From contig CAVUSZ010000038.1 of the NCBI GenBank assembly GCA_963744255.1, positions 1-64,000 on the forward strand: a DNA stretch of 64,000 nt, read 5' to 3'. The position numbers and the translations under genes are program-made. Source of the DNA: DATEDA01 sp963744255. Lineage in GTDB: Bacteria > Pseudomonadota > Gammaproteobacteria > Burkholderiales > SG8-39. The first letter of the stretch is position 1, and every line of letters begins with the position of its first letter. Positions 17,923-27,826 of this stretch are shown in pieces. Under the pieces are notes generated by a model, which did no database searches, was not told the origin of the DNA, and saw only the letters and a list, made by a program, of their open reading frames with translations.

Positions 17923-19270
17923 ATGAAGCCCGCAGCAGCGCTCGCCACCGATCTCGCCGCCGGCAGGACCACGAGTCGTGAGCTCCTCGAGCAGGTGCTC
18001 GCCCGCATCGCTGATCCGGCAGGTGAGGGCGCGCGCGCCTTCCTCAAGGTCTATGCCGACATGGCGCGCGCCGAGGCCGACCTGGCCGACCGGTTGCGGC
18101 GGAGCGGGATCGTCCGCTCGCCGGTCGACGGACTGCCGGTCGCGGTGAAGGACCTCTTCGACGTCGGCGGGGACGCGACGCGCGCCGGGTCGAAGATCCT
18201 CGCCGGCGCGCCGCCGGCGAAAGCGGACGCGCCCGCGGTCGCGCGGCTGCGTGCGGCAGGCGCGATCCTCGTCGGCCGCACCAACATGGTCGAGTTCGCG
18301 TTCGGCGGGCTCGGCCTCAACCCGCACTACGGGACGCCGCGCAACGTCTGGGACCGCGAGACCGGCCGCGTGCCCGGCGGCTCGTCATCCGGCGCCGGCG
18401 TGGCCGCCGCCGACGGCATGAGCGTGATGGCGCTCGGCAGCGACACGCGCGGCTCGGTGCGCATCCCGGCGGCGCTGAACGGCGTGGTCGGGTTCAAGCC
18501 GACGGCCCGCCGCGTGCCGCGGGACGGCGCGTTCCCGCTCTCGTACACGCTCGACTCGATCGGGCCGCTCGCGCAGACCGCGGCGTGCTGCGCGGCCTAC
18601 GACGCGGTGCTCGCGGGCGAGCCGGATGCAGCGCTGGCGGCGCTGCCGGTGAAGGGGCTGCGACTGATGCTGCCGCAGTCGAGCGCGCTCGCCGATCTCG
18701 ACGCGCACGTCGGTAAGAGCTTCGAGGCCGCACTGTCGAGGCTCGCCCGCGCCGGCGCGGCGGTGATCGAGGTCGCGATGCCGGCGTTCGACCGGCAGGA
18801 CCGGTATTTCAAGGGCGGCGGCTACGCGGGTGCCGAGGCGGCCGCGATCCACCGCCCCTGGGCGGACCGCAGCGGCGAGTACGACCCGCGCGTCGGCAAG
18901 CGCGTAGCGATGGGCGACGACATCCCGGCGCCGGACCTCGTGGAGCTCGGTTTCGTCCGCGCCGCATATATCCGCGAGGTCGAGGCGGCCGCAGCCCCGT
19001 TCGACGCCATCGTCATGCCGACGGTGCCGTGCGTCGCGCCGACGATCGCCGAGGTCGACGCCTCCGACGAGGCGTACTTCCAGTGGAATGCACGCGTGCT
19101 GCGGAATGCCGGCCTGATCAATTTCCTCGACGGCTGCGCGGTGACCCTGCCGTGCCACGAGCCGGGCAGCGGGCCGGTCGGCCTGATGGTCTGCGGGACA
19201 GCGATGACCGACCGGCGGATCCTCGCGGTGGCCTGCGCGCTCGAGCAGGCGCTCGCGGCGGCGGGGGTAG
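17923..19270 (+). CDS. Amidase-signature family hydrolase
   Basis: About 449 residues; ATG 17923 is chosen because AAGGA lies 6 nt before it. Amidase signature: GLPVAVKDLFDVGG (catalytic Lys), VPGGSSSGAGVAAA (cis-Ser) and GSDTRGSVRIPAALNG (Ser nucleophile). The open frame as written runs far into the convergent ybaL gene; removing one G of GGGGG at 19263-19267 gives TAG at 19268 directly after the expected C-terminus, so I end it there. Likely hydrolyses a small amide; not GatA, as no gatB/gatC are near. Confidence 0.85.
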
Positions 19271-19277
19271 CCGCGCG

Positions 19278-20924
19278 CTACAGCCCGCCGCGAACCGTCC
19301 TCACCAGCGCTTCGGTCATCTCGTCGATCGCGTCGCAGACGAACGCGGCGCCGAACTCGTGCAGCCACGCCCGCTCCGCGCCGCTGCCCGAGGTCGCGAC
19401 GATCGCGATGCGCGGATTCACCTGCCGCGCCGCCATGCAGATCCGCATCTTCTCGGCGAGCGTCGGATTGGTCACGACGATCATCTTCGCGTCGTCCATA
19501 CCCGCCGCCCGCAGCACCTCCGGCTCCGCGGGATCGCCGCGGACGACCGCGAGCCCGCGACCGCGCAGCCCCGCGAGCGCGTCGGGATCGGGGTCGATGA
19601 CCGAGACCGGGATACCCGCCTCGGCGCAGCGCTGAACGACGCGTCGCCCGAGCTCGCCGAGACCGGTGAGCGCCACCGCGGGCCCCGTCTCGGGCGCAGT
19701 GCCGCGTTCCTCCGGCGCTGCTGCGGCCGGTTCCGGCGAATCGCTCTCGGCCAGCGCGGGACCAGCCTCGCGGGCGACCACCATGCGGAAGAGCAGCGGA
19801 TTCAGCGCGATCGAGACGATCGCCGTGGCGACCAGAACGTCCATCCCCGCCGCCGGCAGGATGCCGAGCTGCGTGCCGAGCACGCCGAGGATGAACGAGA
19901 ACTCGCCGATCTGGGCGAGTCCCACCGCGACCGTCAGCGCCGTCTGCTTCGTGTCGCGCAGCAGCGCAACGATCGCGAGCGCCACCGCCGGCTTGAGCAC
20001 GAGCACGATGAGGAGGGCGCCGACGACCAGCAGCGGCTGCGACGTGACGATCTCCGGGTTGAAGAGCATCCCGACGGAGACGAAGAAAAGCGCGGAGAAG
20101 ACGTCGCGGAACGGCACCATGTCGGCCGCCGCCTGCGGCCCGAACCGCGACTGCCCGACGACCAATCCGGCGAAGAAGGCACCGAGCGCCACGGAGACGT
20201 TGAAGACCTCGGCGGCGAGGAGCGCGATGCCGAGGGCGACGACGAACACGGTCAGGGTGAAGAGCTCGGTCGAGCGGGTGCGCGCGATCCGTTCCATCGC
20301 GGGCGCGACGAGACGGCTCCCCACTGCCCAGACGAGCGCTGCGAACACCGCGGCCTTGGCGAGCGCGAGCCCGAGCGCACCCGCCACCCCGGCCGGGTCG
20401 CTCCGCTCGGCGGCGAGCGCCGGCAGCATCACCAGCGCGACGACGGTGAACAGGTCCTCGACGATCAGCCAGCCGACCGCGACGTGGCCGTCGCGCGTGC
20501 TGAGGCGGTCCTGCTCGACGAGCATCCGCATCAGCACGACCGTGCTCGCGACCGCGAGCGCCATGCCGAACACCACGCCGGCGCCATGGCTCCAGCCGAA
20601 CGCGCGCGCGATCCCCCAGCCCGCGACGGCGGCGACGGCGCTCTGCGCGATGGCGCCGGGAACCGCGATGCGCCAGACGCGCAGCAGATCCTGCGGGTGG
20701 AAGTGCAGCCCGACACCGAACATCAGCAGGATCACGCCGATCTCGGCCATCTGCGACGCAAGCCCCGCGTCGGCCACGAAGCCCGGGGTGTAAGGCCCGA
20801 CGACGATGCCGGCGAGCATGTAGCCGACGAGCGTCGACAGCCCGAGCCGCTGCGTGATCCAGCCGAAGGCGAGCGCGACCGCGAGCGCGCCGGCGAGCGT
20901 GATGATGATCGAGAGGTCGTGCAT
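19278..20924 (-). CDS. ybaL: Kef/YbaL-type monovalent cation:proton antiporter with RCK domain
   Basis: 548 residues from MHDLSIIITLAGALAVALAF. Residues 1-390 form a CPA2 exchanger domain of about 12 membrane helices, with QMAEIGVILLMFGVGLHF, IVEDLFTVVALVML and GLAQIGEFSFILGVLG. Then comes a linker rich in Ala/Pro/Glu, and residues 425-548 form a TrkA-N nucleotide-binding domain with LTGLGELGRRVVQ and VSVIDPDPDAL. It should exchange K+ or Na+ for H+ at the inner membrane under NAD(H) or glutathione control. Convergent with the amidase. Confidence 0.9.
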   Translation of the reverse strand: MHDLSIIITLAGALAVALAFGWITQRLGLSTLVGYMLAGIVVGPYTPGFVADAGLASQMAEIGVILLMFGVGLHFHPQDLLRVWRIAVPGAIAQSAVAAVAGWGIARAFGWSHGAGVVFGMALAVASTVVLMRMLVEQDRLSTRDGHVAVGWLIVEDLFTVVALVMLPALAAERSDPAGVAGALGLALAKAAVFAALVWAVGSRLVAPAMERIARTRSTELFTLTVFVVALGIALLAAEVFNVSVALGAFFAGLVVGQSRFGPQAAADMVPFRDVFSALFFVSVGMLFNPEIVTSQPLLVVGALLIVLVLKPAVALAIVALLRDTKQTALTVAVGLAQIGEFSFILGVLGTQLGILPAAGMDVLVATAIVSIALNPLLFRMVVAREAGPALAESDSPEPAAAAPEERGTAPETGPAVALTGLGELGRRVVQRCAEAGIPVSVIDPDPDALAGLRGRGLAVVRGDPAEPEVLRAAGMDDAKMIVVTNPTLAEKMRICMAARQVNPRIAIVATSGSGAERAWLHEFGAAFVCDAIDEMTEALVRTVRGGL

Positions 20925-21043
20925 GCGGCGCTGGAGCGGGCGCCGCTGTGATGCGACGCCCGCCGGCCGAGCGTACACGACGGCGGTGGCGCTTGTCCGG
21001 CCGGCGCTAGGGGACGAGTACCTTTATCGTTCGCTCCTCGGGT

Positions 21044-21526
21044 TCAGGCCAGGGTCGCGGCAGCCGCGGGCTTGCGGGAGGCATTGGCGGCCGCGCAGCG
21101 GCGCGCCATCGAGGTAGTCATCACGGTGGCCTCGCCCTCGATCACCACGGGTGCCCTTTACGCGGCACACCGTGGACAGCACGGCGCGGGCCTTCGCGTT
21201 TTCCACCGACAGCACGGTCACGGTGGCATGCACGGTGTCGCCGGGCCGACCGGCGCGCAGAACTTCATCTGCTGGCACGAGGTACACCGTGCCGGGCCGG
21301 GCAGTCGATTGGCCACCGCCGCCGAAATGACGCTGGCCGTCAGAACGCCATGCGCGATGCGCCCGCCAAACTGCGTGCTGGCGGCGTGGACTCCTCGTTG
21401 ACGTGCATCGCGTTGTTGTCGCCCGAAACGCCGGCGAACAGGCACAATGTCGGCCTCGGTGATGGTCTTCGCAGAACGTGCGCATGCATGCTCGAGGCGG
21501 AGGTCCTCGATGTCGTAGCCGTTCAT
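21044..21526 (-). CDS. MaoC-like (R)-hydratase (frameshifted)
   Basis: 161 codons overall. Starts MNGYDIEDLRL. Pieces in different frames give RSAKTITEADIV, then DN.AMHVNEEY-like text around 21400-21430 (the hydratase Asp/His region), STQFGGRIAHGVLTASVISA, VENAKARAVLSTVCRVKG and a C-terminus ending AAATLA. A single hotdog domain that hydrates enoyl-CoA esters. Multiple single-base shifts with no net length change suggest poor base calling. Same strand as, and 64 bp before, the acyl-CoA ligase gene's 3' end; the two could act in one acyl-CoA route. Confidence 0.7.
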
Positions 21527-21590
21527 GGCGTTGATGATCTTCGGTGCAGTCTGGAACGGGCCGTGTGCTGACGCCACACTGTTTGAGGGC

Positions 21591-23228
21591 TCAAGGCTTG
21601 CTCAAGGTGTTCGCTCGTTCGCGTAAGAGGAATTTCTGCACTTTGCCGGTAGAAGTCTTCGGCAGCGGTCCAAACACGACGGTCTTGGGAACTTTGAAGC
21701 GCGCCATGCGCTCGCGGCAAAATTCTATGATTTCCTTTTCGGTGGCTTGCCCACCTTCCTTCAACTCAATGAAGGCGCATGGAACCTCGCCCCATTTCTC
21801 ATCCGGGCGCGCCACTATCGCCGCGCCAATCACTGCCGGATGGCGGTACAGCACGTCCTCGACTTCCAATGACGAGATGTTCTCGCCACCGGAAATGATG
21901 ACGTCTTTAGAGCGGTCCTTGATCTTGACATAACCGTCGGGATGGATCACCGCCAAGTCGCCGGTGCGGAACCAGCCGCCGGCAAACTCTTTCTCGGTCG
22001 CGGTGGGGTTCTTGAGATAACCCTTCATGGTGATGTTGCCACGAAACATGATTTCGCCCATGGTTTCGCCGTCCCACGGCACCGGTTTCATGGTTTCCGG
22101 ATCCAACACCGTCATCGCTTCCTGCAGCGGCGCGTTCACCCCCTGACGGCCGTTGAGTTCGGCGCGCTTCTCGATCGGCAAGCTGTCCCACTCTTCGTGC
22201 TTGGCGCACACGGCGGCGGGGCCATAGGTTTCGGTCAAGCCGTAGACGTGGGTGATGTCGAAACCGATCCGCTCCATCCCCTCGATCACCGCGACCGGTG
22301 GCGCTGCCCCGGCAATGAAGCCGTAGACCTTGTGCCCGACGCCGCTGCGCACGTCTTCCGGCGCATTGATGAGCATGCTGTGCACGATCGGTGCGCCGCA
22401 GAAATGCGTCGCCTGATGTTTCTTGATCGCATCGAAAATCAGCTTGGCTTCGACCCGCCGCAGGCACACGTTGGTCCCGGCCACCGCAGCGATGGTCCAG
22501 GGAAAGCACCAGCCGTTGCAGTGGAACATCGGTAGTGTCCAGAGGTATACGGCATGATGGGGCATGGCCCAGGAAAGGACGTTGCTTACCGCGTTGAGGT
22601 ACGCCCCACGGTGGTGGTAAACCACACCCTTGGGATTGCCGGTAGTGCCGGAAGTGTAGTTGAGCGCGATCGCATCCCATTCATCGGCCGGGCCAGACCA
22701 GGCGAAATTCGGGTCGCCTTCCTCTAGGAAGGCTTCGTAATCCTTCTCGCCGAGCAGCTTGCCGGCCTGGTATTCCGGGTCGTCGATGTCGATCACCAGC
22801 GGGCGCTGCTCCAGCATCGGCAAGACTTTCTCGATGAGGGGAGAAAACTCGCGGTCGGTGATCAGCACCTTGGCTTCGCCGTGCTGCAACTGGAACGCGA
22901 TGGCTTCCGCGTCCAGCCGGGTATTGAGGGTATTGAGCACCGCGCCGATCATCGGCACGGCGAAATGGGCCTCATAAATGGCCGGCACGTTGGGCGCCAT
23001 GAGCGCTACGGTGTCGCCCTTAGCGATGCCGCGCTTGCTCAATGCCGAGGCTAGCCGCCGGCAGCGGTCATAAGTCTCTTTCCAGGTGATCTGCCAATCG
23101 CCATGGATCGTGGCGATGCGCTCAGGATAGATATGGGCCGCCCGCTCGAGAAAGCTAATGGGAGTAAGCGGTGTGTAGTTCGCCGGGCCTTTGTCCATGC
23201 CGACGTCGTAGGGATTAGTGTGGCTCAT
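21591..23228 (-). CDS. AMP-forming acyl-CoA synthetase
   Basis: 545 residues from MSHTNPYDVGMDKGP. ANL-family motifs: LNYTSGTTGNPKGVVYHH (P-loop-like A3), VYGLTETYGPAA (A5), GWFRTGDLAVIHPDGYVKI (A7), DRSKDVIISGGENISS (A8 hinge) and LPKTSTGKVQK with the A10 catalytic Lys near the C-terminus. The layout is that of medium-chain or methylmercaptopropionyl-CoA ligases (AlkK/DmdB group); the chain length is not known. No frame errors. GC is visibly lower than in flanking genes. Confidence 0.9.
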   Translation of the reverse strand: MSHTNPYDVGMDKGPANYTPLTPISFLERAAHIYPERIATIHGDWQITWKETYDRCRRLASALSKRGIAKGDTVALMAPNVPAIYEAHFAVPMIGAVLNTLNTRLDAEAIAFQLQHGEAKVLITDREFSPLIEKVLPMLEQRPLVIDIDDPEYQAGKLLGEKDYEAFLEEGDPNFAWSGPADEWDAIALNYTSGTTGNPKGVVYHHRGAYLNAVSNVLSWAMPHHAVYLWTLPMFHCNGWCFPWTIAAVAGTNVCLRRVEAKLIFDAIKKHQATHFCGAPIVHSMLINAPEDVRSGVGHKVYGFIAGAAPPVAVIEGMERIGFDITHVYGLTETYGPAAVCAKHEEWDSLPIEKRAELNGRQGVNAPLQEAMTVLDPETMKPVPWDGETMGEIMFRGNITMKGYLKNPTATEKEFAGGWFRTGDLAVIHPDGYVKIKDRSKDVIISGGENISSLEVEDVLYRHPAVIGAAIVARPDEKWGEVPCAFIELKEGGQATEKEIIEFCRERMARFKVPKTVVFGPLPKTSTGKVQKFLLRERANTLSKP

Positions 23229-23364
23229 TGCTCCTCCGTTTTCTGTTTGAATCGCAATCAAGCCCAGATTCGATCTTGGCTCCGAAGTCTTGGGAGGCCT
23301 CTTGCTTCCAGGACATAGTCGGGCTGCATCTCCTTATCTCCTTATCGCAGACGCTGGCCCCGAT

Positions 23365-25546
23365 TTAGTGCTGTGCTGCACCCGCCGCACCGAAGCCGGT
23401 CTGTGCGCGGACGAACTGATCGGGGTAAGCCGCCTGTTCCTTGCGCGCTCGCGCGCTGCTGTCCAGCTTGGAGACCAGCCAGGTCACCAGGAACGCGGTG
23501 GTCATTGAGAACAGCGCAGGATGGTCATAGGGGAAGATCGGCGTCGCGTTGCCGAGCACCTTCACCCAGACCGTCGGCGACAGAAGTACGAGCCCCACCG
23601 CGCTAACGAGCCCGGCGATCCCACCCCAGAGCGCGCCTCGGGTGGTGAGTCCCTTCCAGTACATGGACAGGATCAGCAAGGGAAAATTGACCGAAGCCGC
23701 GATACCGAAGGTTAGCGCCACCATGAACGCCACGTTCTGGCCCTTGAACAGGATGCCGAGCGCAACGGCCACAACTCCGATCACCAGTGTGGCGATCTTG
23801 GACACCCGCATCTCTTCCTGCTGCGAGGCCGTGCCCTTGCGGATGACGTTGGCGTAGATGTCGTGCGAGATCGCCGCGGCCCCCGCGAGCCCAAGCCCTG
23901 AGACTACGGCGAGGATCGTGGCGAAGGCGACCGCCGAGAGAAAGCCGAGGAACAGGTTGCCCCCGACGGCCTTCGCCAGGTGCATCACCGGCATGTTGCT
24001 CCCGCCGATGATGTTGCCGCCCACCTTGCCGCCTTCGAAGAACTGCGGGTCGGTGCCGACAATGACGATGGACGCCATGCCCATAAGGCCCACGACCAGG
24101 AAGAAGAAGCCGATGAAGCCGCTCGCATAGAACACGCTCTTGCGCGCCTCTTTAGCGTTGGGCACGGTAAAGAAGCGCATCATGATGTGCGGTAAGCCCG
24201 CAGTGCCGCACACCAGCCCAATGGACAGTGACACTGCGGTGACCGGATCGGCCAGCAGCGAGCCCGGCCCCATGATCTTGGCGCCGTCCTTGTGCGCGGC
24301 CACCGCTTTCGTCGCCAGCGTCTCAAAGTTGAAGCCGAACTGATAGAACGCCAACAGCGTGAGCAGCGTGCCGCCGGCGAGCAGCAGTACGGCCTTGATG
24401 ATCTGCACCCAGGTTGTGGCGACCATGCCGCCGAAGGTGACATAGACCATCATCAGTACGCCCACCGCGATGACTGCGTAGTTATATTCAATGTAGATGA
24501 GTGGTGTGCTGCGATCTACGGCTGAGAGAGCAAGAGAGAGAACTTGGAAGTGGGACTTGGCGAGAGTGAGGAAGAAAGGGAAGAGCGTGGTGCAGAAGAA
24601 TAGAGAGGCTAGAAGTGGAGATAGAAGAGATAGAAGAGGTAGAAGGAGAGAGGCTAGGAGAAGAGAAAGTGGAGAAAGTGAAAGTGGAGGAGATAGAGAT
24701 CGCTGATAAGAAAGAAGGTAGGAATAGATAAGAGAAGATAGAGAAGAGAGAGAAGCTACAAAGACGACTAGGTGGCGCGAAAAGAAGAGAAGGGGAACAG
24801 AGAAAAGCAAAGATAGATGGTGGTGGAGAGAAGAGAAAAGAGAGAGTAGAGAGAGAAAGAAAGAGAAAAGGAAAGAAGGAGAAGAGGAGGAAAGGAAAGA
24901 GGAGAAAAGATAGAGAGAAATAGAAGAAGATGAGAAAGAAGAGATATAAGAAGGAAAAGGAGAGAGAGATGAGGCAGAGATAGAGGGGTAGGCCGAGCCC
25001 GAATAGCAGCTGAATCAACTCGCCGGCGCCCACCATCTGCACGATGAGGTAGAAGGCCACCACGGTGAGCGTGCCCACCGCCGCAAAAGTGCGGATCCGG
25101 GTCTGGTCGAGACGGTAGGCGGCGATGTCGGCAAAGGTAAATTTGCCGAGGTTCCTCAGCCGGTCCGCCAACAGGAACAGGATGACGGGCCAGCCGACGA
25201 AGAACCCGATCATGTAGATGAACCCGTCATAGCCTTTGAAGTAGATCAGGCTCGAGAGGCCGAGCAGCGTGGCCGCGGACATGTAATCGCCGGCGATCGC
25301 CAAGCCGTTCTGAAAGCCGGTGATGCCGCCACCGGCGGTGTAGAAGTCGGCCGTCGTCTTGACCTTGCTGGCAGCCCAGTAGGTGATGCCCATCGTTACC
25401 GCCACGAACACGAAGAACATGACGATGGCGTAGATGTTGAGCGGCTGCTTCTCGACCGGGCCCACCGCGGCGGGCGCAGCGAGCACCAGCGCGGACAGCC
25501 CCACCAACAGCGCGCCGATAGCCAGTTTGACGATTGGGGTTTTCAT
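23365..25546 (-). pseudogene. actP: Cation/acetate symporter ActP, interrupted by A/G-rich block
   Basis: Sodium:solute symporter for acetate. The N-terminal part (25546 to about 24995) has a signal-like helix, ADFYTAGGGITGFQNGLAIA, GDYMSAATLLGLSSL and QMVGAGELIQLLFGL. The C-terminal part (about 24491 to 23365) resumes YNYAVIAVGVLMMVYVTFGG and ends GFGAAGAAQH. Without the intervening ~500 bp the protein would be about 560 residues, the normal size. The two halves are in different frames across the block. Its ATG overlaps the stop of the DUF485 gene (ATGA), the conserved yjcH-actP coupling. Confidence 0.85.
24492..24994. repeat. ~500-bp nearly pure A/G tract inside actP
   Basis: On the + strand almost every base is A or G, with few T and very few C; runs of AGAGAG, GAAGA and AGATAGA recur without a fixed unit. 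The first ~30 bases (24492-24522) are of mixed composition and contain GTAGAT...ATCTAC. Read on the minus strand it gives only Leu/Ser/Phe/Pro-rich nonsense. Nothing else in the window has this composition. It sits exactly between two adjacent transmembrane segments of ActP. Confidence 0.85.
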
Positions 25547-25854
25547 CGAGTGGCCTCCTCGAGGACTTGGTTGTTGATCGCATCGAACTCGCTGTTGGCG
25601 CGGCGCACGTACAGGCCAGTCAGCAACCAGCAAATCACGACGATCGCAACGCCGACCGGCACGCCCACGGTGGTCACTGCGCCCTGCCAGAGCGGCGTGG
25701 CGAGGAGGCCCGGCCAGAAGGCGACGACCGCCATGAAGCTGTAGTAGCCGACCAGGACGATGGCAGAGAGCGCCCACGAAAAGCGCGCGCGGCGGGCCAC
25801 CAAGTCATGGAATTTCAAGTTGTCTCTAACCCGCTGATAGACTGTGTTTGGCAT
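25543..25854 (-). CDS. DUF485 inner-membrane protein (YjcH-like)
   Basis: 103 residues from MPNTVYQRVRDNLKFHDLV. RRARFSWALSAIVLVGYYSF is followed by two hydrophobic segments and GLYVRRANSEFDAINNQVL, the DUF485 signature. In proteobacteria this small membrane protein is encoded directly upstream of the acetate permease ActP and is thought to assist it. The stop and the actP ATG overlap by 4 bp. The IS110 element lies immediately upstream and may separate the pair from its original promoter. Confidence 0.9.
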   Translation of the reverse strand: MPNTVYQRVRDNLKFHDLVARRARFSWALSAIVLVGYYSFMAVVAFWPGLLATPLWQGAVTTVGVPVGVAIVVICWLLTGLYVRRANSEFDAINNQVLEEATR

Positions 25855-25914
25855 ATTCCCTCCTGCAGGACAAGACCGATAGCGTAGAAGCAGCCCCGCG
25901 GCGCACCCTCGCCG

Positions 25915-26166
25915 GCCTCCGGAAGTGCTTGTATGTTGTCCACTCATCGGAGTTCTCCGGTGACAATGGACGTCGACGGAATCCGGGAGAGGGTCGCCGC
26001 GCGTGCGCTCGAGGCGAAGTCCTCGGCAATGAGATTGGCGCCCTCGACCGGTGCTCAGGGCCCGAACGGTATCCCGAGGCCGGCTGTGCCGAGTCCTCGC
26101 ATGCACAAGCGCGGGCAGGAGCACCGGCTCCGAGGCTCCCGACTTCCTCCGTCGGCAGGAGGTCGT
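25915..26166 (+). ncRNA. Candidate IS110 bridge RNA region
   Basis: The non-coding stretch directly upstream of the transposase. It holds a hairpin with arms TTGTC (25936-25940) and GACAA (25962-25966) enclosing an inner CGG/CCG stem. In IS110-group elements the transposase-proximal non-coding end is transcribed into the bridge RNA that pairs with target and donor DNA. Assignment here rests on position and family only; loops and guide sequences were not derived. Confidence 0.45.
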
Positions 26167-27378
26167 ATGCGATTCGCTGGCGTGGACATCGCCTCCGAGA
26201 CCCACGTGGTCGCGCTGGTCGACGAAGATGGGAAGGTCTTGGTCAAGCCCACCGCGTTCACCGAGGATGCGGCCGGCTACGAGAAGCTCTTCGAGCAGCT
26301 CGGCGCGAGCGCCGAGCTGCTCGTCGCCATGGAGGCCACCGGCCACTACTGGAAGAACCTCTTCGCGGCCCTGGCCGCGCGCGGCTTCAGCGTGGCGCTG
26401 CTCAATCCGCTGCGCACCCATCGCTTCGCCGAGGAGGACCTGCAACGCACCAAGACCGACGCGATCGATGCGCTTGGGCATCGCGCGCTTCGCCGCGCAG
26501 AAGCGCCCCACGCCCACGCGGCTGCCCGACCCGGCCACCGAGGAGCTGCGCGAGCTGGTGCGCCTGCGCGAGCGGCTGCTGCAGGACTTCGGCGACCGGG
26601 TGCGCCAGCTCCACCGCCTGGTCGACCTGGGCTTCCCCGAGTTCACCCGCTACGTCAAGGGCCTGGATAGCGAACTGGCGAGCGCCATCCTGCACGACTA
26701 TCCCACCGCCGCGGCCTTCCGCGGCGTATCGGCCAGGCGTCTGGCCGCCCTGCGCTACGACGGCCGGCACAAGGTCGGCGCCGAGCTCGCCGGCCTGCTC
26801 ATCGCGGCGGCCAAGCACTCGGTGGGACACCATCACGGCGAGGCCTACCGCGTCCAGGTCCGCTACGCCTGCGAGGATCTGGACATCCTGCGCCGGCGCT
26901 TGCGCCAGCTCGACCGCGACATCGAGGGCACCCTCGGCGCGCATGAAGTCGGCACGCTGCTCACCACCATCGAGGGCATCGGCCCCAATACCGCCGCGCG
27001 CCTCATCGCCGAACTCGGCGACCCCGCCCAGTTCCGCGCCCCCGGCGCGCTCGCCGCCTACGTCGGCGTCGTGCCAGCGCTCAGCCAGTCGGGCAAACGC
27101 AAGAACACCCGCGCCGCCACCACGACCATCGGCAACGCTCGCCTGCGCGCCGCACTGTGGATGCCCACCCTGACCGCCGTGCGCAGGAACCCCTGGCTGC
27201 GCGCCCACTACCAGCGTCTGCTCGCGCGCGGCAAGCTGCCCAAGGTCGCCCTGGTGGCCTGCATGCACAAGCTGCTCTTGGCCGTCTACAGCGTCGCCAA
27301 ACATCGCCGGCCCTTCGTCGCCCATCTGGCTACCGCGGAGACGACACACATGAGCTCGCCGCTTGACAAAGAACACGG
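26167..27378 (+). CDS. IS110-family transposase (one frameshift)
   Basis: About 400 residues; ATG 26167 follows AGGAGG. The N-terminal RuvC-like DEDD domain shows RFAGVDIASETHVVALVDED, LLVAMEATGHYWKNLF and DLQRTKTDAIDAL. One extra base near 26476 then changes frame to IARFAAQKRPTPTRLPDPAT. The C-terminal Transposase_20 domain carries TTIEGIGPNTAARLIAELGD, LAAYVGVVPALSQSGK and TTTIGNARLRAALWMPTLTA, including the serine region used in catalysis. The open frame continues past the family's usual end (AKHRRPFVAHLA), so the stop is uncertain. Confidence 0.9.
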
Positions 27379-27390
27379 TATCTCATTGCT

Positions 27391-27826
27391 CGCGCTTCCC
27401 CGTCGATCACCACCTTGTCCGATACGGCAGACAGCATCGACGGACCGGCAGCAGGCGAATCGGGTACAGCGCCAACATGGTGCGCGTGGTGTGGATCGCG
27501 CGTCTGTGCGCTGTCGCACGTATCACCAGACCAGGGTGATCCATGGTCGTCCGAGCGATCCTCGATGCTCCTCGTCGACGATCATGACGTCGGCGACGAT
27601 GTGATGCATCTCAACCACCGCTAGCCGGAGGTATTGAACGGGGTTGATCGCCTGCCGAACGCCTACTGAACGTCGTGCCAGGGCTCGGCACCTTCTTCTT
27701 CACCGCGGATCCGGACCGCTTCCGCGGGCTCGCCGCCGGGTTTCTCGAGTGCCACGCCGCAAACTAAGCCTCGCTGCGGGGCCCGCCGCGTCCGTTTGCC
27801 GCGACCGCTCGTGCTACGTTGCGGTG
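27391..27826 (+). other. Degraded region right of the IS110 element
   Basis: No intact gene. The only protein-like text is TFFFTADPDRFRGLAAGFLE ending at TAA 27765-27767 on the + strand. It faintly resembles the C-terminus of glutamate racemases or similar proteins, but it is too short to name. The rest shows no coding bias that I can see. Confidence 0.4.

Larger units (their letters stand above)
25900..27390 (+). mobile_element. IS110-family insertion sequence (ends approximate)
   Basis: Contains a full-length IS110-type transposase gene preceded by about 250 bp of non-coding DNA. A non-coding 5' end of this size is characteristic of the IS110 group, which has no or tiny inverted repeats, so the exact ends cannot be fixed by eye. 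The right end is placed near CTTGACAAAGAACACGG at 27362-27378. It stands between the DUF485-actP promoter side and a degraded region. Confidence 0.75.

Noticed and set aside
19271..19635. C-terminal extension of the amidase to 577 residues
   Set aside because: The extra residues are the complement of ybaL and follow a GGGGG run where a single-base error removes the proper stop.
19029..20951. 640-codon open frame on the + strand opposite the ybaL antiporter
   Set aside because: It is the antisense shadow of a motif-complete gene in high-GC DNA; composition is Arg/Asp/Glu/His-rich with no domain.
24523..24990. Leu/Ser/Phe-rich 'membrane protein' readings on the minus strand within the A/G tract
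   Set aside because: They are only the translation of a pyrimidine-rich strand and have no helix pattern or homology.
27671..27767. Possible glutamate racemase C-terminus
   Set aside because: About 30 residues of weak resemblance only; left as unnamed degraded sequence.
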